A stretch of DNA of 64,000 nucleotides from the NCBI RefSeq assembly GCF_000003815.2, contig NC_049986.1, forward strand, positions 22,684,221 to 22,748,220. The letters are read 5' to 3'. The notes below the pieces were generated by a model. It was not told where the DNA came from. It saw nothing but the letters and a program-made list of their open reading frames with translations, and made no database searches. The stretch is from Branchiostoma floridae. Taxonomy: Eukaryota > Chordata > Leptocardii > Amphioxiformes > Branchiostomatidae. Positions 1-12,093 of this stretch are shown here, one piece after another. Position numbers and translations under genes: made by a program. The first letter of the stretch is position 1, and each line of letters begins with the position of its first letter.

Positions 1-3000
1 GGTCAGCATACCCCAGCTTCCTCCTCAGCTTTCGGTGTTTAGTACAGGAACTGCCATTGAAGGGGGAAGAGAAATTTTGTCTGAAAGTTTATCTGTGTTG
101 GTAGAATACATTATGGAAATTGCTAAACTTTCTTTCCAATTCCCACTGGATTAATATAGGGACGTCAGGAACACTTATACTTATGACCCCCTCCTGCAAA
201 AGTGGCATGTTCCTGACGTCACTGCTGGAGATAGGGTCATTCTGTGAACAAGGTCGACGGAGTTGGACCGAAAATTTTGGGTAAGTCCCTATAGTTTAAT
301 TCAGTGTTGGAAAGAAAGTTTAGCAATTTCTATAGAGAAATTTTGTATTTCATTCATGGCATGTGTTTGATTAGGACAGGTTTGAGCCATTTTGTCCTCA
401 CAAGAGAAGTTTGCCTTTGCCTTTTAGTTCCGCGATAGCAATTCTTCATATTGTTTTTTGGATATTCAAAGATATGGATAAATTGAAATATTAACGTTAA
501 AACAGAGCCTGTACACACAGTTTCAGGAAGATACAAGTTTTCCTCTGTTTGTCTGTTTTTATCTTGACGGCTAGTAAAGTCTTCCTCAGAGTCTATTTCT
601 TTGGGATATTTTTCATAGCAGAGAATTTTGTAACTATTTGTAAAGGAAAATGATTTCCTAGCAACCATTGCAAAGCAACATGCATTTTGAATTGGCTCCA
701 CCCTTGGGAATGTTAAGTACACACTCGGGAATCATACCAAAATTCATGCTTTTACCACATCTTGAGCAATTTTAGCTATATTTTGCACCAATCGTCTAGT
801 CTATTTTAATCTAGCAAGAGCTTTTTGATCCAAAAACAAAAAAAAATCAAATTCGTGTGGCATTAATTGCCTACCTGCATGTCTGCGCTGTGTCGTTACG
901 CTGTAGAGTGACGGTTTGCCTGGTGATCTCCACGTTCCGCACGCTGCCGAAGAAGTCTGTGATGAGGACAGAGTTGGGGTCGCGGGTGAACAGGTCAGTC
1001 CGCACTCCGGGGGTGGACACGCACACGCGCTTCGGACACACACGGAACTGGAGACAAAGGTTACAGGGGCATCAGTTTACATGGCAACAAATGACATATG
1101 ACATGCAACTACGAATACAGTTATTTTCAAATTAGACATTACAGATTGCACTTAGTCTTTTTAAAGAAATCTTCAAACTAGTAATAATGGTGATCTTTAC
1201 CATTACAACTTTTTACTAGGTTAGATTTGTTTTGGGGCCTCTCAATAGCAGTTTGCATCCATGAAGATTAGGCATCCAGCTAATAAAATACGCCAAAAAG
1301 CAGTTACTCAAGAAACTGGATATGGTTTGGAAATAGTGAGACGTTTCATACAACATCCGTTGAGTGCCACTGACAAAAAACAACTGATGTTTTTTAAAAT
1401 GTCTGACCCTTTCCAAAATCATATCCAGTTGCTTGAGTAACTGCTTTTTGGCATAAAGATTACTCCACACAGTTGCAACAGCCAACAGCTTACATGGCAA
1501 CAAGTGACATAGGACATGCTATTATTAGTATATATATTTTGAAAATAAAAAATTAAATAACTTTATACAGGGTGTTAAAAGTTAGATTTATTTTTGGGGC
1601 TTCTTAATAGTTGCTTGAGATTATGAGCCATGCTATAAATGAAATGTACTGCTCATGAACAAAAGTATTTGGCATACAAACAGTTTTCATACAACTTTAT
1701 TCCAGTTACTATTCAATATACAATTACAAAACGTTTCCAAATATCTGTTCATTATAACTGCTATTAGGACCTCACAGTGTTTTACTACATGTATGTGTCC
1801 CACTAACTCAAGTATGCCCAACACTGAAGAGAGATCACAGAAAAGTATTGAATATTTACTAACCAGATCAGCCAGAGTTTTCTTGCTGTCGGGTGTGACC
1901 GTCTCCAGGAACTCCAACAGGTAGTAGGTGTACCGGTCAATGATGTACACTCCGATGGAAGGGTCCACGTGATGCTGTGGGGGGAGGGACGGAGGTAAGA
2001 CAAAGATTATTCTAAAAAACATATAAAAAAATTGTAGGGATATAACTTTTGGCATGTCCCTGATAAAATCTTTTATTCTCTTTTGCCAGTGATGTTTATG
2101 GTATTTACAAAATTGCCTGGTAGTTGCATGTTATCCGCAGGGCCACATAGGGGTCAAGTAAAAAAACAACAACCTTAAACAGTTAATTTACTATAGGACT
2201 TTTTCCAATGGTGACCATAGCATAACACACAAGTTTTGTCAGCATACAGCACCAGCTGGCTATAAAAAACTTAAATACTTCTCCCATCCAAATCAAGAAC
2301 ATTTTACTCTGCATCTCTCTGTAGTATGGTATAATACATGGTGGGGGTTTCTATGTAAAGACATGACGACTTACTGAGAGGGAGTCCTCCCCAACTTGAG
2401 CACTGCCAATGCCGATGACGTTGGGTGAGTAGAACTTGTGATACATGGACACTGCCTGGCAGGTGTCAATCATGAACAGAAGCTCATGATACCTGGGGGA
2501 GGGGGGAAGAAAAAGAATGTTATACACATATGGAATACAAAAATACAACCTTGTGTAATCGGTTTCACATGAGGTTTTTCGGACCGTGGTCAAATTGCCA
2601 GACAGAGCGATCTGTTCCACGGGAGGGTTGACTCTTCTTGTGTGCGTGTGTTTATGTGTATAACTGTGTGAGTGTCTGTGTGAGTGTGTGTGTTTATGTG
2701 TCAGAGTGTATGTATGTTTGTCTGTGTGTGTGTCTGTGTGTGCAAACGTATGTACGTGGGTATGAATGATAATGATGATGACATTTTTACCTACTAGTAC
2801 ATGCAATACATTGATTGTAACTTGATGTGGGGGATATGAAGGGCCTCCTAGCATCTTTCCTTGGTACTGCAGGAGGAACTCTCTAAATACCTCTCAGTCA
2901 GTATGTATCCACTGGACACAGTATGGTCTCATTCATACCTGTTTTTCTGCCACATCTGCTGGAAGGCGTCTGCCAGCTCCACGTTTGAGATTTCCTCTGC

Positions 3001-5835
3001 ATCCTGGAACTTCAGGAAACCCTCGCCTCCATGGCCTGGATATAAGCATGACATCAATTAGTATACATGTATACTACAAGTCTTATGGCCTGGCAAAAAC
3101 AGTGGAAGGAGACCACTTAGTATTCACATGCACTACACTTATCATGATCAGACAAAAACAGCAGGGTTAAAAATGGTTAAAAGGTCATCCTCAAACCAGG
3201 TGAAGCATGATGCTTTTCCATCCATGAATAGCTTCATCAGGTTGGTACGTCATTTAATAAAGATTTTTTATTCTCACCAACATTTCATTGACTGTATGTC
3301 ACCTTCTTTTTCACACTGTACAGGTGTCACTGCTCACAGTACAGGTGCGGTCACAAATGTAAAGAAGTTACAATGTACATGCAGACTGCTTGCAAGCTAT
3401 TTGTACATTGTAAATAGGACTAAGCTTACCAGTCATGTAGACCAGTATGTTACTCTTATTGTCTGTCAGCAGATGTTTGGAGCGAGGAGTGCTGGGGGGC
3501 AGGGTTAGGGTTGGGGTTAGGGTAAGGTCAGAGTTAGTTAGGGTAAGTAGTGCCAGGTGTCCTTACCCGTCATGTAGACCAGTACATTACTCCTGTCATC
3601 TGTGAGCAGACGTTTGGAGCGAGGTGTGCTGGGAGGCAGACGGCCGGTCAGCACTCGGATGAAGTTCTCTACTGTAACCTGGCAGTGGAGAAGAACAGTC
3701 AACAAAACAGCATTTAGCAGTTCAACAATCCATAGGGAACAGATGTTGCAATAATAATATGAAAATTGATATGGCAAATGCTGCACAGATGTGCTTACCT
3801 GCTTATGTGCTTTATTCTTCTTAAGAATTAAGCTTCCCTAAGGCTTGTTGTCCTTTTACAAATTTCTTATCAACTTTAAGTAATTTCCAACACCAAAATT
3901 GGACTCACCCAAAACTCTTATCAACTCTTTTGTGCGTACCCACCCAATACTCATACAGACAAACATTTTCCCTGCACCATCAACAATGAAACACCCAGCT
4001 TGGTGTGGAGTCCTTCCAAGCCAGGCTGCAGGCCTGTCTGCCCTATATCAGGATCTACTCCCTACCACACACTTACACATCTTGCCCCTAGTAGGTTCAT
4101 ATGGGGGTTAACCACCAATAAGTAGCTGCTACTTCATGTATCTGGGCCAAATGGTTAGACTACATGTTTCAGTGCTTCAGTCTGCTACAGTGACCCTTTA
4201 ACCTACCTCATACCCCCTGTAGTCCACCTCCACATTGTCTCCATACACATTGATGTGCTGGTTGGCATTGTTGAACACAGTAGCTGTGAAACAGAGCACT
4301 AATCATAACTGACATACATGATTGTAAAAATAAATAGAGATGAGAACTAAACTAACCTTATATTCATGACACAAATGTACTGTATTGAAGAAGTGACAAA
4401 ATCTTACCAGGTCGAGGGTTCCTGGGATTGCAGGCCATATCATCTGCCAGCATGAGAATGATCTGACTGTAAAATGCATATGGATTTAAAAAAAAACCAT
4501 TACTACAAAGTGAAAGTGTAGAAGCAAGTACAGAGCACATTTTTACTCCTTGATCTTCTGCCTATGACTGAGTGTATGAAAACCAGTACCAATATATAAA
4601 TTTTACAATTATTCATTGTTACTGTTACCAATGCAGGTGAAAGCTTACTAAATATTTCATTTTTATCATCTTAAAAGGTAGTCCTCACCTGTCAGGAATC
4701 CCCAGTCTCTTGACACTGCGGTACACAGACAGGGTGTTGGCGATGTGACGATAATTAAACCAGAACCTGGAGGTGCACACCTGGAAGGAAAAACATGTAT
4801 TACACACATTACACAATATAGATAGGCCCAGGACTTGAAATACATTTTGGCATCAACTTGCACAGGTGCAACTTGCACTTCCTCCATACGTAGTACTGTA
4901 AATGTATTTAAGTTTGCAGGGATTTTATTTCGTGGTAGCGGAGTGTTTGCAGTGGCTTTAAGTCCGCGGTAGCACCATCCCATGCACTATACTAGTACAG
5001 GTATGATTTTTCAGAATGTTTAACTATAGTAGTCTTTTACTGATGAAAAAAATGTTTCCAGTAAATTTGCAATGCAAAACCATGAACGTAAAGCCACTGC
5101 GAAAATTTCTGCATCTACAGTAACATTTTTCTTACTTGATGGTCAGACCAAGGAGGTTGGTCAGACCTAGGATAATTAATGTTGTGTTCCTGGTGCTAAA
5201 GAACAGACGTGTCTGTATGACCCAGATGAAGAAACATGGCTGTCGGCTTGACGAAGGGAAATATGTATTGGTAGAAGACTCACCAACACAGCCCAGTTGT
5301 TGGTGTGGCCACTTTTGAAGAAACCACCAACCTGCTCCTGTTAAAAAAAATCAAGGGATATGACAATGCTCACAAAATTTTGATGAAACATGAAAAGCTA
5401 CACAAACAGAATACTATCTTGCTCATCAATAATGAATGTGACGGAGCAAATTCATTGTCTATATTACTAGCAGAATTTCTATTTGGCAGAGACCATTGTA
5501 GGTTTATGCTCAGTCGGGAGTCTCATATATAGGCAATGACAAAGGAACCACATAGAAAAGGTAGCGAGACTGGATAACAACGCTCAAATTGTGGGCAAAC
5601 TAAACCTTTGTGTTTTCGTCCGTGTTTTGGTCAGTACCCCCCTCCCCCCTAAACAACAAAATATACTCTACCGCAACGTTGTGGGCATGGCACTTTACTA
5701 CTTGAATATCCTACATGTTCTACGATTACTAGGGAATGTCCACCATACCTCTATATTGCTTGAATGAGCCCTAGACACGAACAAAAGCCCCACAAACACC
5801 AGACCCGCCCAAACACAGGCACTGCGGGCCGCCAT
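1..5835 (-). CDS. PIGK: GPI-anchor transamidase catalytic subunit (PIGK/GPI8), 3' end beyond the window
   Basis: Caspase-like C13-family cysteine protease of the ER GPI transamidase. It cleaves the C-terminal signal of proproteins and attaches the GPI anchor. Coding exons, in order of translation: 5835-5749, 5337-5284, 4780-4689, 4466-4408, 4283-4207, 3678-3567, 3035-2939, 2492-2375, 1974-1864, 1047-875. Each is bounded by AG/GT and the phases join without a break, giving about 326 residues (human protein about 395). Exon 1 encodes a signal peptide starting [11 protein letters not shown]. Exon 2 gives [10 protein letters not shown]. The catalytic His lies in GHGGEGF at the start of exon 7 and the catalytic Cys in IDTCQ in exon 8. 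Exon 10 has CVSTPG and TDFFGSV. The last exon, with the lumenal tail and membrane span, is not complete: bases 1 to about 20 read K-L-G-Y-A-D after an AG and may be its start. Start ATG chosen because it opens the signal peptide just inside the first donor. Confidence 0.95.
1083..1620. repeat. duplicated intron segments around a foldback element
   Basis: The segment starting GGCAACAAATGACATATGAC at 1083 recurs at about 1495 with changes. The segment starting TTAGATTTGTTTTGGGGC at 1222 recurs at about 1583. The copies flank the hairpin at 1292-1452 inside the last resolved PIGK intron. Confidence 0.6.
1292..1452. mobile_element. MITE-like foldback element in a PIGK intron
   Basis: Inverted arms of about 42 bp, 1292-1333 and 1410-1452, begin GCCAAAAAGCAGTTACTCAA and end with its reverse complement, with about three differences. 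The spacer is about 76 bp with no coding capacity. Target-site duplication is not certain. The structure is that of a miniature inverted-repeat element. Confidence 0.65.
2636..2760 (+). repeat. GT-rich simple repeat in a PIGK intron
   Basis: Imperfect TGTG/GTGTGT tract with interruptions, between exons 7 and 8 of PIGK. Confidence 0.8.
3430..3502 (-). pseudogene. partial duplicate of PIGK exon 6 in the intron downstream
   Basis: These 73 bases repeat the 3' 73 bases of PIGK exon 6 (3567-3639), 137 bp away and in the same orientation, with an intact GT donor. The reading frame is open and encodes [17 protein letters not shown]. By eye ten bases differ: six changes are silent and four are conservative (R/H, D/N, R/K, V/I). 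The 5' half of the exon is missing. The only nearby AG acceptor gives a 62-nt exon whose phase does not fit the 0-to-1 phase of exon 6, so use as a mutually exclusive exon looks unlikely. A misassembled allele is an alternative, but the divergence is high for that. Confidence 0.8.
3501..3548 (+). repeat. telomere-like GGTTAG-type repeat
   Basis: Irregular GGTTAGGG/GGTTGGGGTTAGGG units lie exactly between the partial exon copy and the true exon 6 of PIGK. They may have mediated or sealed the duplication (inference). Confidence 0.6.
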
Positions 5836-6382
5836 CTTGGACAGGTGTTTACCCAGCAGCCACCGCGCGGGGCAGGGGACCGTCCCAGTACGATAACCAC
5901 CTGTTCGTGAGAAAGGAATGAGATTTAAAAGAAAACGGGATGTGCAAAAATACGATTTGGGGATTAATGTATGGTATAGGACAAAGTAATTAAGCGTCAT
6001 TGGTTTTAAAGTGTATTTGGTATTGCGTATTTGGTGCAACTTAAAAAGAAACGTAAATACTAGCATGGCAGCTCAGGGTAATACGACTCCTTTTCCAACA
6101 TAGAGAACCTTAACCCATATCATGGCGTTAAAAAATCAGCGCGATCCCGCGGCAAAAAATAAATGCCGCCACTCCAAAAGCCCGCGAAGGGCGCTTTACT
6201 AGTTGGTCGCAGCTAATTTCTGTAACAGTCCAGTTTTGTATCGCTTGTTCTAACATTTTCTACATTATGGCACATTTCGCTTGGAGCTGGAATAACCAGA
6301 AATTTGATCGCCCTGGACCTCTTTTTGACGTCACTTCCGTTCCAAGTGCTTCATAACAAAACAAGGGGAGTACGCTAGAAGG
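5836..6382. promoter_or_regulatory. divergent intergenic promoter region between PIGK and the Ly6-like gene
   Basis: The two start codons face away from each other, 547 bp apart. The segment must contain both 5' UTRs and both core promoters. It is locally GC-rich near 5815-5885 and 6135-6195 and shows no clear TATA box close to either start. The head-to-head layout is seen directly; shared regulation is inference. Confidence 0.6.
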
Positions 6383-8033
6383 ATGTGCAGTATGAAGTTC
6401 TTCAAGATTCTGGCACTTATCATCTGCATGGTTTGTCCGGGTAAGTAACAAAAGTTGAGGTCTAATAGGTTGTTATGAAATATCGCCCACATTGAAGTAT
6501 ATTAGACTCTTAACGTACGATGTAGAATTTGTACCTTAGAACGCATGCTTTTAGTTCCCAGCAATTGACAGGAACCTTAAATTTGCTCTCAAAAAGTAAA
6601 AATGTTCAGTTTCATCTCATAAACTGTCATCAAATGTTGGGGGATAATTTGTGTGTTGAGAATTTTATGTGAAGTTGAGGGAGTCTGTATAAAAATCTCT
6701 TGTTCGTTATGAAGCATCACACTTAAGCATACAGTTTAAGAAATGGGTGCATGTGTTTCATGTCAAAAGACGCTCATGTCGAACTTTTAATTCTGGTCCA
6801 TTCACACCCGATAGGCTTTCCCGTGAAAGACGGGGTATGTTAGGAATGGATTGGTCAGGGTTATCAGTCACCATGCCTACGGCGTCGCTCGACGGGCTCT
6901 TTTTGCTGTCAAACGAAACACCTGTTAAAAAATATTTTCTCAGAACTATCATAGAGTGGAATTTGTTATCACCAAGCACAGTAGGGGCATCTTCGTTGGA
7001 GCATTTGCAGATAGCTGTGCAAAAGCTAAGTTTGATAGTTTGTTTAGTGTATAATATAACCAGCTGCTGCCGCGCCGCGTGCCTGCGAAGCTGTTGTGTT
7101 TCACCGAAGGGTAGTTATACTGGCTATAACGTTATAGAAACAGATCCTGTTAGCACCTGGAATCGGTCTAAATGAGAAAGGGGCTGGAGTAAAAAGTTAG
7201 TGTGTGGTCCTTTTCTACAGTTCCCGCCATCCGATGTCTGCAGTGCGCCGTCACCCCGACCATGACGTCACTCCCGCCCGACGCGCCTGCGCAGCTGGTG
7301 CCCCCACGCTGTCCCGTGTGGAACATGACCGACTGTGACCTCCGACCTGTGCCCCTGGGACTCGGGCCGTACGACGCCTGCTACCAGATGGATGCACTAG
7401 GTAATATCGGTTTTTCTTTCTTTCTTTCTTTCCCATTGCCATGTTTCTTACTTTCTGTTTATCCATTATTTTTCTTTCGCTTTCTTCTCCTTTCTTTTTC
7501 TTTATTGTAATCTCCTGTCTTTTCCTATCTTGATTTCCTTTCTAATTTTCTTTCTTTTTCTTTCCCTCTTATCCCTCACTTTCATTGTCTAATTCTTTTT
7601 ATCTTTATTTCTCTTGCATCATTTTCTCTAATATATCCTAGCCCTAAACATGTAATTTACTCTTTCCACCTCTTACGTGTCAGCTCATTATCTATTTCTT
7701 CTCCTCCCCATTAGATTCACATTAAATCTTCTGTCCTTTTTACCTTTTTACTATTTGTGCACGACGAGTGATATCAGAAAACTTACAGCGAACCTTCCCT
7801 GCTTCCCTACAGTTGAAGGCAAGCATTACCTGAGCCGAAGCTGTGCCCACTACCACCGCTGTGTGGACCGCAGGGCTTCTCTGCGTGACGTCACACAACA
7901 CCACCCAGGGTCAAGGGTCAAGGTCACCTGCTGCATCGAGGATGGCTGCAACGCGGTCAGCAGTTCTGCCGTTATCATGGCGACGGTTTCCATGACGATG
8001 GTCCTGTTTTGTTTGGTTGTAGAGATGATATAA
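6383..8033 (+). CDS. small secreted Ly6/uPAR-domain protein, probably GPI-anchored
   Basis: Three exons, 6383-6440, 7221-7400 and 7813-8033, all with AG/GT borders and matching phases (58+180+221 nt), encode 152 residues. Exon 1 is a signal peptide (MCSMKFFKILALIICMVCPG). The mature part begins IRCLQC and carries ten cysteines: CxxC, then RCPVWNMTDC, YDAC, SCAHYHRC and finally CCIEDGCN. This CC-x4-CN ending is the hallmark of the three-finger LU domain. A hydrophobic C-terminal stretch (residues about 130-152, VIMATVSMTMVLFCLVV) with no basic tail fits a GPI-attachment signal. Intron positions after the signal peptide and mid-domain are as usual for the family. Ligand or partner cannot be named. 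An ATTAAA at about 8059 could serve as the poly(A) signal. Confidence 0.85.
7418..7600 (+). repeat. TTTC-rich polypyrimidine tract in intron 2 of the Ly6-like gene
   Basis: Degenerate (TTTC)n begins 18 bases after the exon 2 donor. It is simple sequence, and a long ORF across it is spurious. Confidence 0.8.
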
Positions 8034-10125
8034 GAATTGGCAGTTCTTTGAGGGTGGAATTAAATCTTATAAAACAGCACTTTGAAGGAGAAAACCTTTT
8101 CTTACTGATATCCATTAATCAAATGTTGTATCCAACAGGTCTCAGTCAGTAAGTTTATTCATTTGTCAATGGCATACATATCAATGCTGGTTTTTAATGC
8201 TTCCTGTGGGTTAGTTAATGACGAAACATTGGATCTTAACAGACCTAACATAAGCTTGATATAGTCTAACAATCTATTATGAAGTGCCAATGTCCCATAT
8301 ATCGGACTGGAAGCAACAGCATTTAGAAATCAAACCGCTAGATGGCGCGTCAACACCGTATCTAAATCTTTAACAGCCCTTCAGCATATTAAACCGAGTA
8401 ATTGAAAGGAGTCCTTAACTCCAAAGAGGGTTTTATTGTCTGAAAGATATTAATTTTAAGACATAAAATATGCATGCCATGTCACATTATGGCCTGACGG
8501 TTTCAATTTGTTAAAAAGGGGCGATGTTAAAATCTCTATTGTTTTGTGTTGTTTGATGTCTTGTGAACAATTGGCCGTCTTGGTGTACACATCGCCCCTC
8601 CTTTATGCCGAAGATATTCACGATGAAGGAAGTGCCTGTATACGTATAGGAAATGCATGGGTAGGGTATTCATGTGTTTAGTGAGATTTACAAACACACC
8701 TTGCGTAATTCACCACAAGTGATGGAATTCTGCAAAAAGGTTGCTGATTATGAACTCATTGATACCTAATCTATTGCAAAATAATACCCCCTTCTGGAGT
8801 TTAGAACCCCTTTTAAAAGCCCGTTTTTATACTGAGTAACTTTCGCGCTTTCGTAAGTAGAACAACTGTACACATTGACATCACTCTTTGAAATCATCTG
8901 CAAAAAGGTTGCTGATTGTGAACTCATTGATACCTAATCTATTGGAAAATAACACTCCCGTCTGGAGTTTAACCGAAATTGAACCAAGTAAACAGCATAA
9001 ATGATCTGTGGCTCCTTTGCGAAATGACCCCGGGTGGAGTGAAATTGGCCCTGCCCAAAAGGGCGCCGGCCTGGCTGACCTAATTTTCGGTGGGTCAGTC
9101 GAAATCGAGTTGATCTTGGCTTACTGACCTGGAACGTTTAGGGGATTAGACTAGTCTCTATCTGACTCCCGCCTGGTTTGGTAAAAATATTGCAAAACTT
9201 GTTTTTAGCAAACCACAAGGATCGAAAATTCACAACAAATTATGAGAAGTACACCTGGGATTCTTAACATTTGAAACTTTACTATACTGTAACGGAAACC
9301 GGGGAGTAGACACACTGGTGAAAAGTCACAAAACTTTTCGAGCAAACTTCAAGGATCGAAATTTTGCGGCAAGAAATTATGAGAAGTACAACTTGGGAAG
9401 AAAACGGCGCGAAGTTCAACTGTTGTGGAAACGCTAATCTATGATGCACTAACGTAAAACAAGTAAAAAATGGACTTTTTGATGTACTTAAAATATTGCA
9501 TAATGCTTTACAAAAAAGGTTTAGGTCCCCTTTAACATTTGAAAACTTAACCAGTCTAAATACGCAAAGACTAAAGTGAAGTGAAAGTGAAAGTGGGGAT
9601 TTGAATTTGCTGACACAAACTGACACGTATTCTAAATGTATAAAGAACGCTAGAAACAAAGCAACCACTTTTTCTCTAAGGCACATTGTTATCACTCCTT
9701 TGTACCCCATACTTAACCTATCTGCCAGAAGTTAAATGTCATCTTCAAAATTGTATGAAACTGTTTTGGCAAATAAACTGCAGATAGAATATTCGCGACA
9801 GTTCGCACAAGAATTGTCTATCAGCTGTCTTTTTCATATTTTATCATATTTCATTTCAAATTTTTGTTTTCTTTGTGTCTTTTTTAAAATTTTTCTAACA
9901 TATCACGTTGGGAAACTAAAATATGTACGGTCTAAAAGCAGGAAAGAACCTACACACGTATTCAAGTCAAAACCCCCCGCAGTGCATGAGCTAGGGTGAT
10001 GTCAGTGCAGCAAGATCTTCTAAAAGATGAATGACTGAACTTAACCCTCTCATCACCCCTTTGTACCTACCCTCCCCACAACCTTTAAGACGTTGACTTC
10101 ATCTTCAAACGGTAAACACGAGACG
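8034..10125. other. intergenic region with short local duplications
   Basis: No gene seen. About 72 bp starting TGCAAAAAGGTTGCTGAT occurs twice (8731-8802 and 8899-8970). A second pair of about 80 bp containing AAATTATGAGAAGTACA lies at 9181-9260 and 9318-9400. Confidence 0.6.
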
Positions 10126-10129
10126 GAGA

Positions 10130-11555
10130 AAACCGGTGATTCGCATGGTTCATCGATTATCTATAATACGTAATAGCTCTAATGGGTTGTATGACTTATT
10201 GCCTCGACAACTCCTCAGTTGACCTTGGTTGAACGATTTAAACAAAAATGCCCCTCAAGGTAAAAAACAAAACGCTTGAAGGCCGCAAATTATGCCTCTC
10301 ATTTCCGATCATAGCTGGTGCTTACATCCAAAGACCTTGAGTATAGATTAGACAAAACAGGAATTATATAATACACCGCTAGAAGGCACAAACCGTAATT
10401 ATAAGGTCTCATGTAGACCTACCTATCTACTAAAGATAGGCTTACCCATGTACCAAGGGTACGCCTGGAGCATATAAGGTACAGGAACCGGCGATATGCA
10501 TGATTTACGAGTCTGTAAGATCCAATAAATCTAATGGGCTGTATGATTTAATGCCTCAATAACTTTTCTGATGACCTTGATTGGACAATTAAAACAAAAT
10601 AACTTTCAAGTTCAAAAATGACCAACAAACCGCGTCACTTATTTCCGAGCACAAGGTATATCTATCACCAAAAACATGACTATATATTACCCGGAACATG
10701 TACATTAATTACATAACACACCGCTAGGAGGCCCAAACCGTATTAAATCATAGTCATTTCGAGCTCGAGTTCTAATGAAGACCTATCGCCAACTATAGGA
10801 TAGACTTACCCGGGTGGCAAGGGTACGACTTTTCTGTTGACCTTGATTGGACGATTTAAACAAAATGACTTTCAAGCTCAAGCTCAAAAATGACCAACAA
10901 ACCGCTTGGGGGCCTAAACTTCTGTCACTTATTTCCGAGCACAAGGGATATCTATCACCAAAAACATAGATTATCCTGAACATTAATTACATAACACACC
11001 GCTAGGAGGCCCAGACCGTTATCATAGTCATTTCAAGCTCGAGTTCTCATGAAGACCTACCGCCAACTATAGGATAGACTTATACATGTAGCAAGGGCAC
11101 GCCTGGAGCATATGAGGTAAAGGAACGGGCGATACGCATGATGTATGAGTATGTAAGATCTAATAAATCTAAATGTGTTGTATTTGCTTCAATAACACTT
11201 GATTGAACGATTCAAACAAAAATACCTCTCAAGTTCCTGAACAACCGCTTGGGGGCATAACTTATGTCACTTACTTTCGGGCACAAGGAATATCTACCAC
11301 CAGAAACATGACTATAGATTATCCAGTTCAGGAATCAAATAACACACCGCTAGGGGGGACAAACTCTAATCATTTCGAAGTCTCATCAAGGCCTACCCGT
11401 CTGTAGGGTAGACTACCCGTGAAACAAGGTACACGCCTGGAGCATATAAGGTAAAGGAACCGATACGCATGATTTACGAGTCTGTAAGATACAATAAATC
11501 TAATGGGTTGTATGATTTAATGCCTCAATAACTTTTCTGTTGACCTTGACTTGAC
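10130..11555 (+). repeat. tandem satellite, about 345-bp unit, four copies
   Basis: The landmark ACACCGCTAG occurs at 10373, 10718, 10996 and 11344, giving spacings of 345, 278 and 348 bp. The third interval has lost about 67 bp. Other shared landmarks are AAATCTAATGGG, GTATGATTTAATGCCTCAAT and CGCCTGGAGCATAT. No unit carries a long open frame conserved between copies. Confidence 0.85.
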
Positions 11556-11793
11556 GAATGGCGCACGGTCGGCTGCTCTGTGACTACCCCGGGAGAGGAA
11601 TGGGAAACTGATACCTGATCTGGGAACCTGATACCTGATCTCCAGTCAGGGGGGAGGGTCCGGGAATAGGTTCAGAAATAGCACTTCTATGATAAATGCC
11701 GCCAGATATATGATCCGGGCGTTGGCACCTCGTTTGTCACAGCTTCCTGCGGGTTTTCAACATCAACGTAAGGGCACGTCTTGGTATGTAGGT

Positions 11794-12093
11794 GGGTTCA
11801 CACGTGCGTATATATTCAAGTCCGTATGCATATGAGGTCCGTATGGAAGTTTTAGCCTCTATCGGGCTCCACAGGTGCTGGAAAAGTACTAGAAATTGGA
11901 CAAATGTTGACAGATAGTTTGCAGACGCGTTAGCAGGATCGCAAACCATACTCCTCGGCCAGCTAACTCCCTAGGCATCTATGTTTGTCCAATTTCTACT
12001 TTTTACAGTGACCTGTGGAGCCTGGTAGAGGATAAGAACTCCATACGAACCTGATACGGACTTGAACTTATTTTTACGCACGTATGAATCCCC
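11794..12093. mobile_element. long imperfect foldback element
   Basis: Two arms of about 120 bp (11794-11913 and 11974-12093) are imperfect reverse complements around a spacer of about 60 bp. Matching blocks include TTCAAGTCCGTAT, GGCTCCACAGGT and AGAAATTGGACAAA. Short ORFs on the minus strand in both arms are the same sequence folded back, not genes. A MITE or snapback transposon relic is the likely origin. Confidence 0.75.

Noticed and set aside
2351-2854. Minus-strand 167-codon ORF
   Set aside because: It runs through the GT-rich repeat. Only its last part is real, as PIGK exon 8.
3430-3502. Mutually exclusive alternative PIGK exon
   Set aside because: The usable acceptor gives a 62-nt exon whose phase does not fit exons 5 and 7.
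7202-7510. Plus-strand 102-codon ORF
   Set aside because: Wrong frame of the Ly6-like exon 2 continued into TTTC-rich intron sequence.
10130-11555. CRISPR-like array
   Set aside because: Units are about 345 bp with no short-repeat/unique-spacer pattern, and the DNA is eukaryotic.
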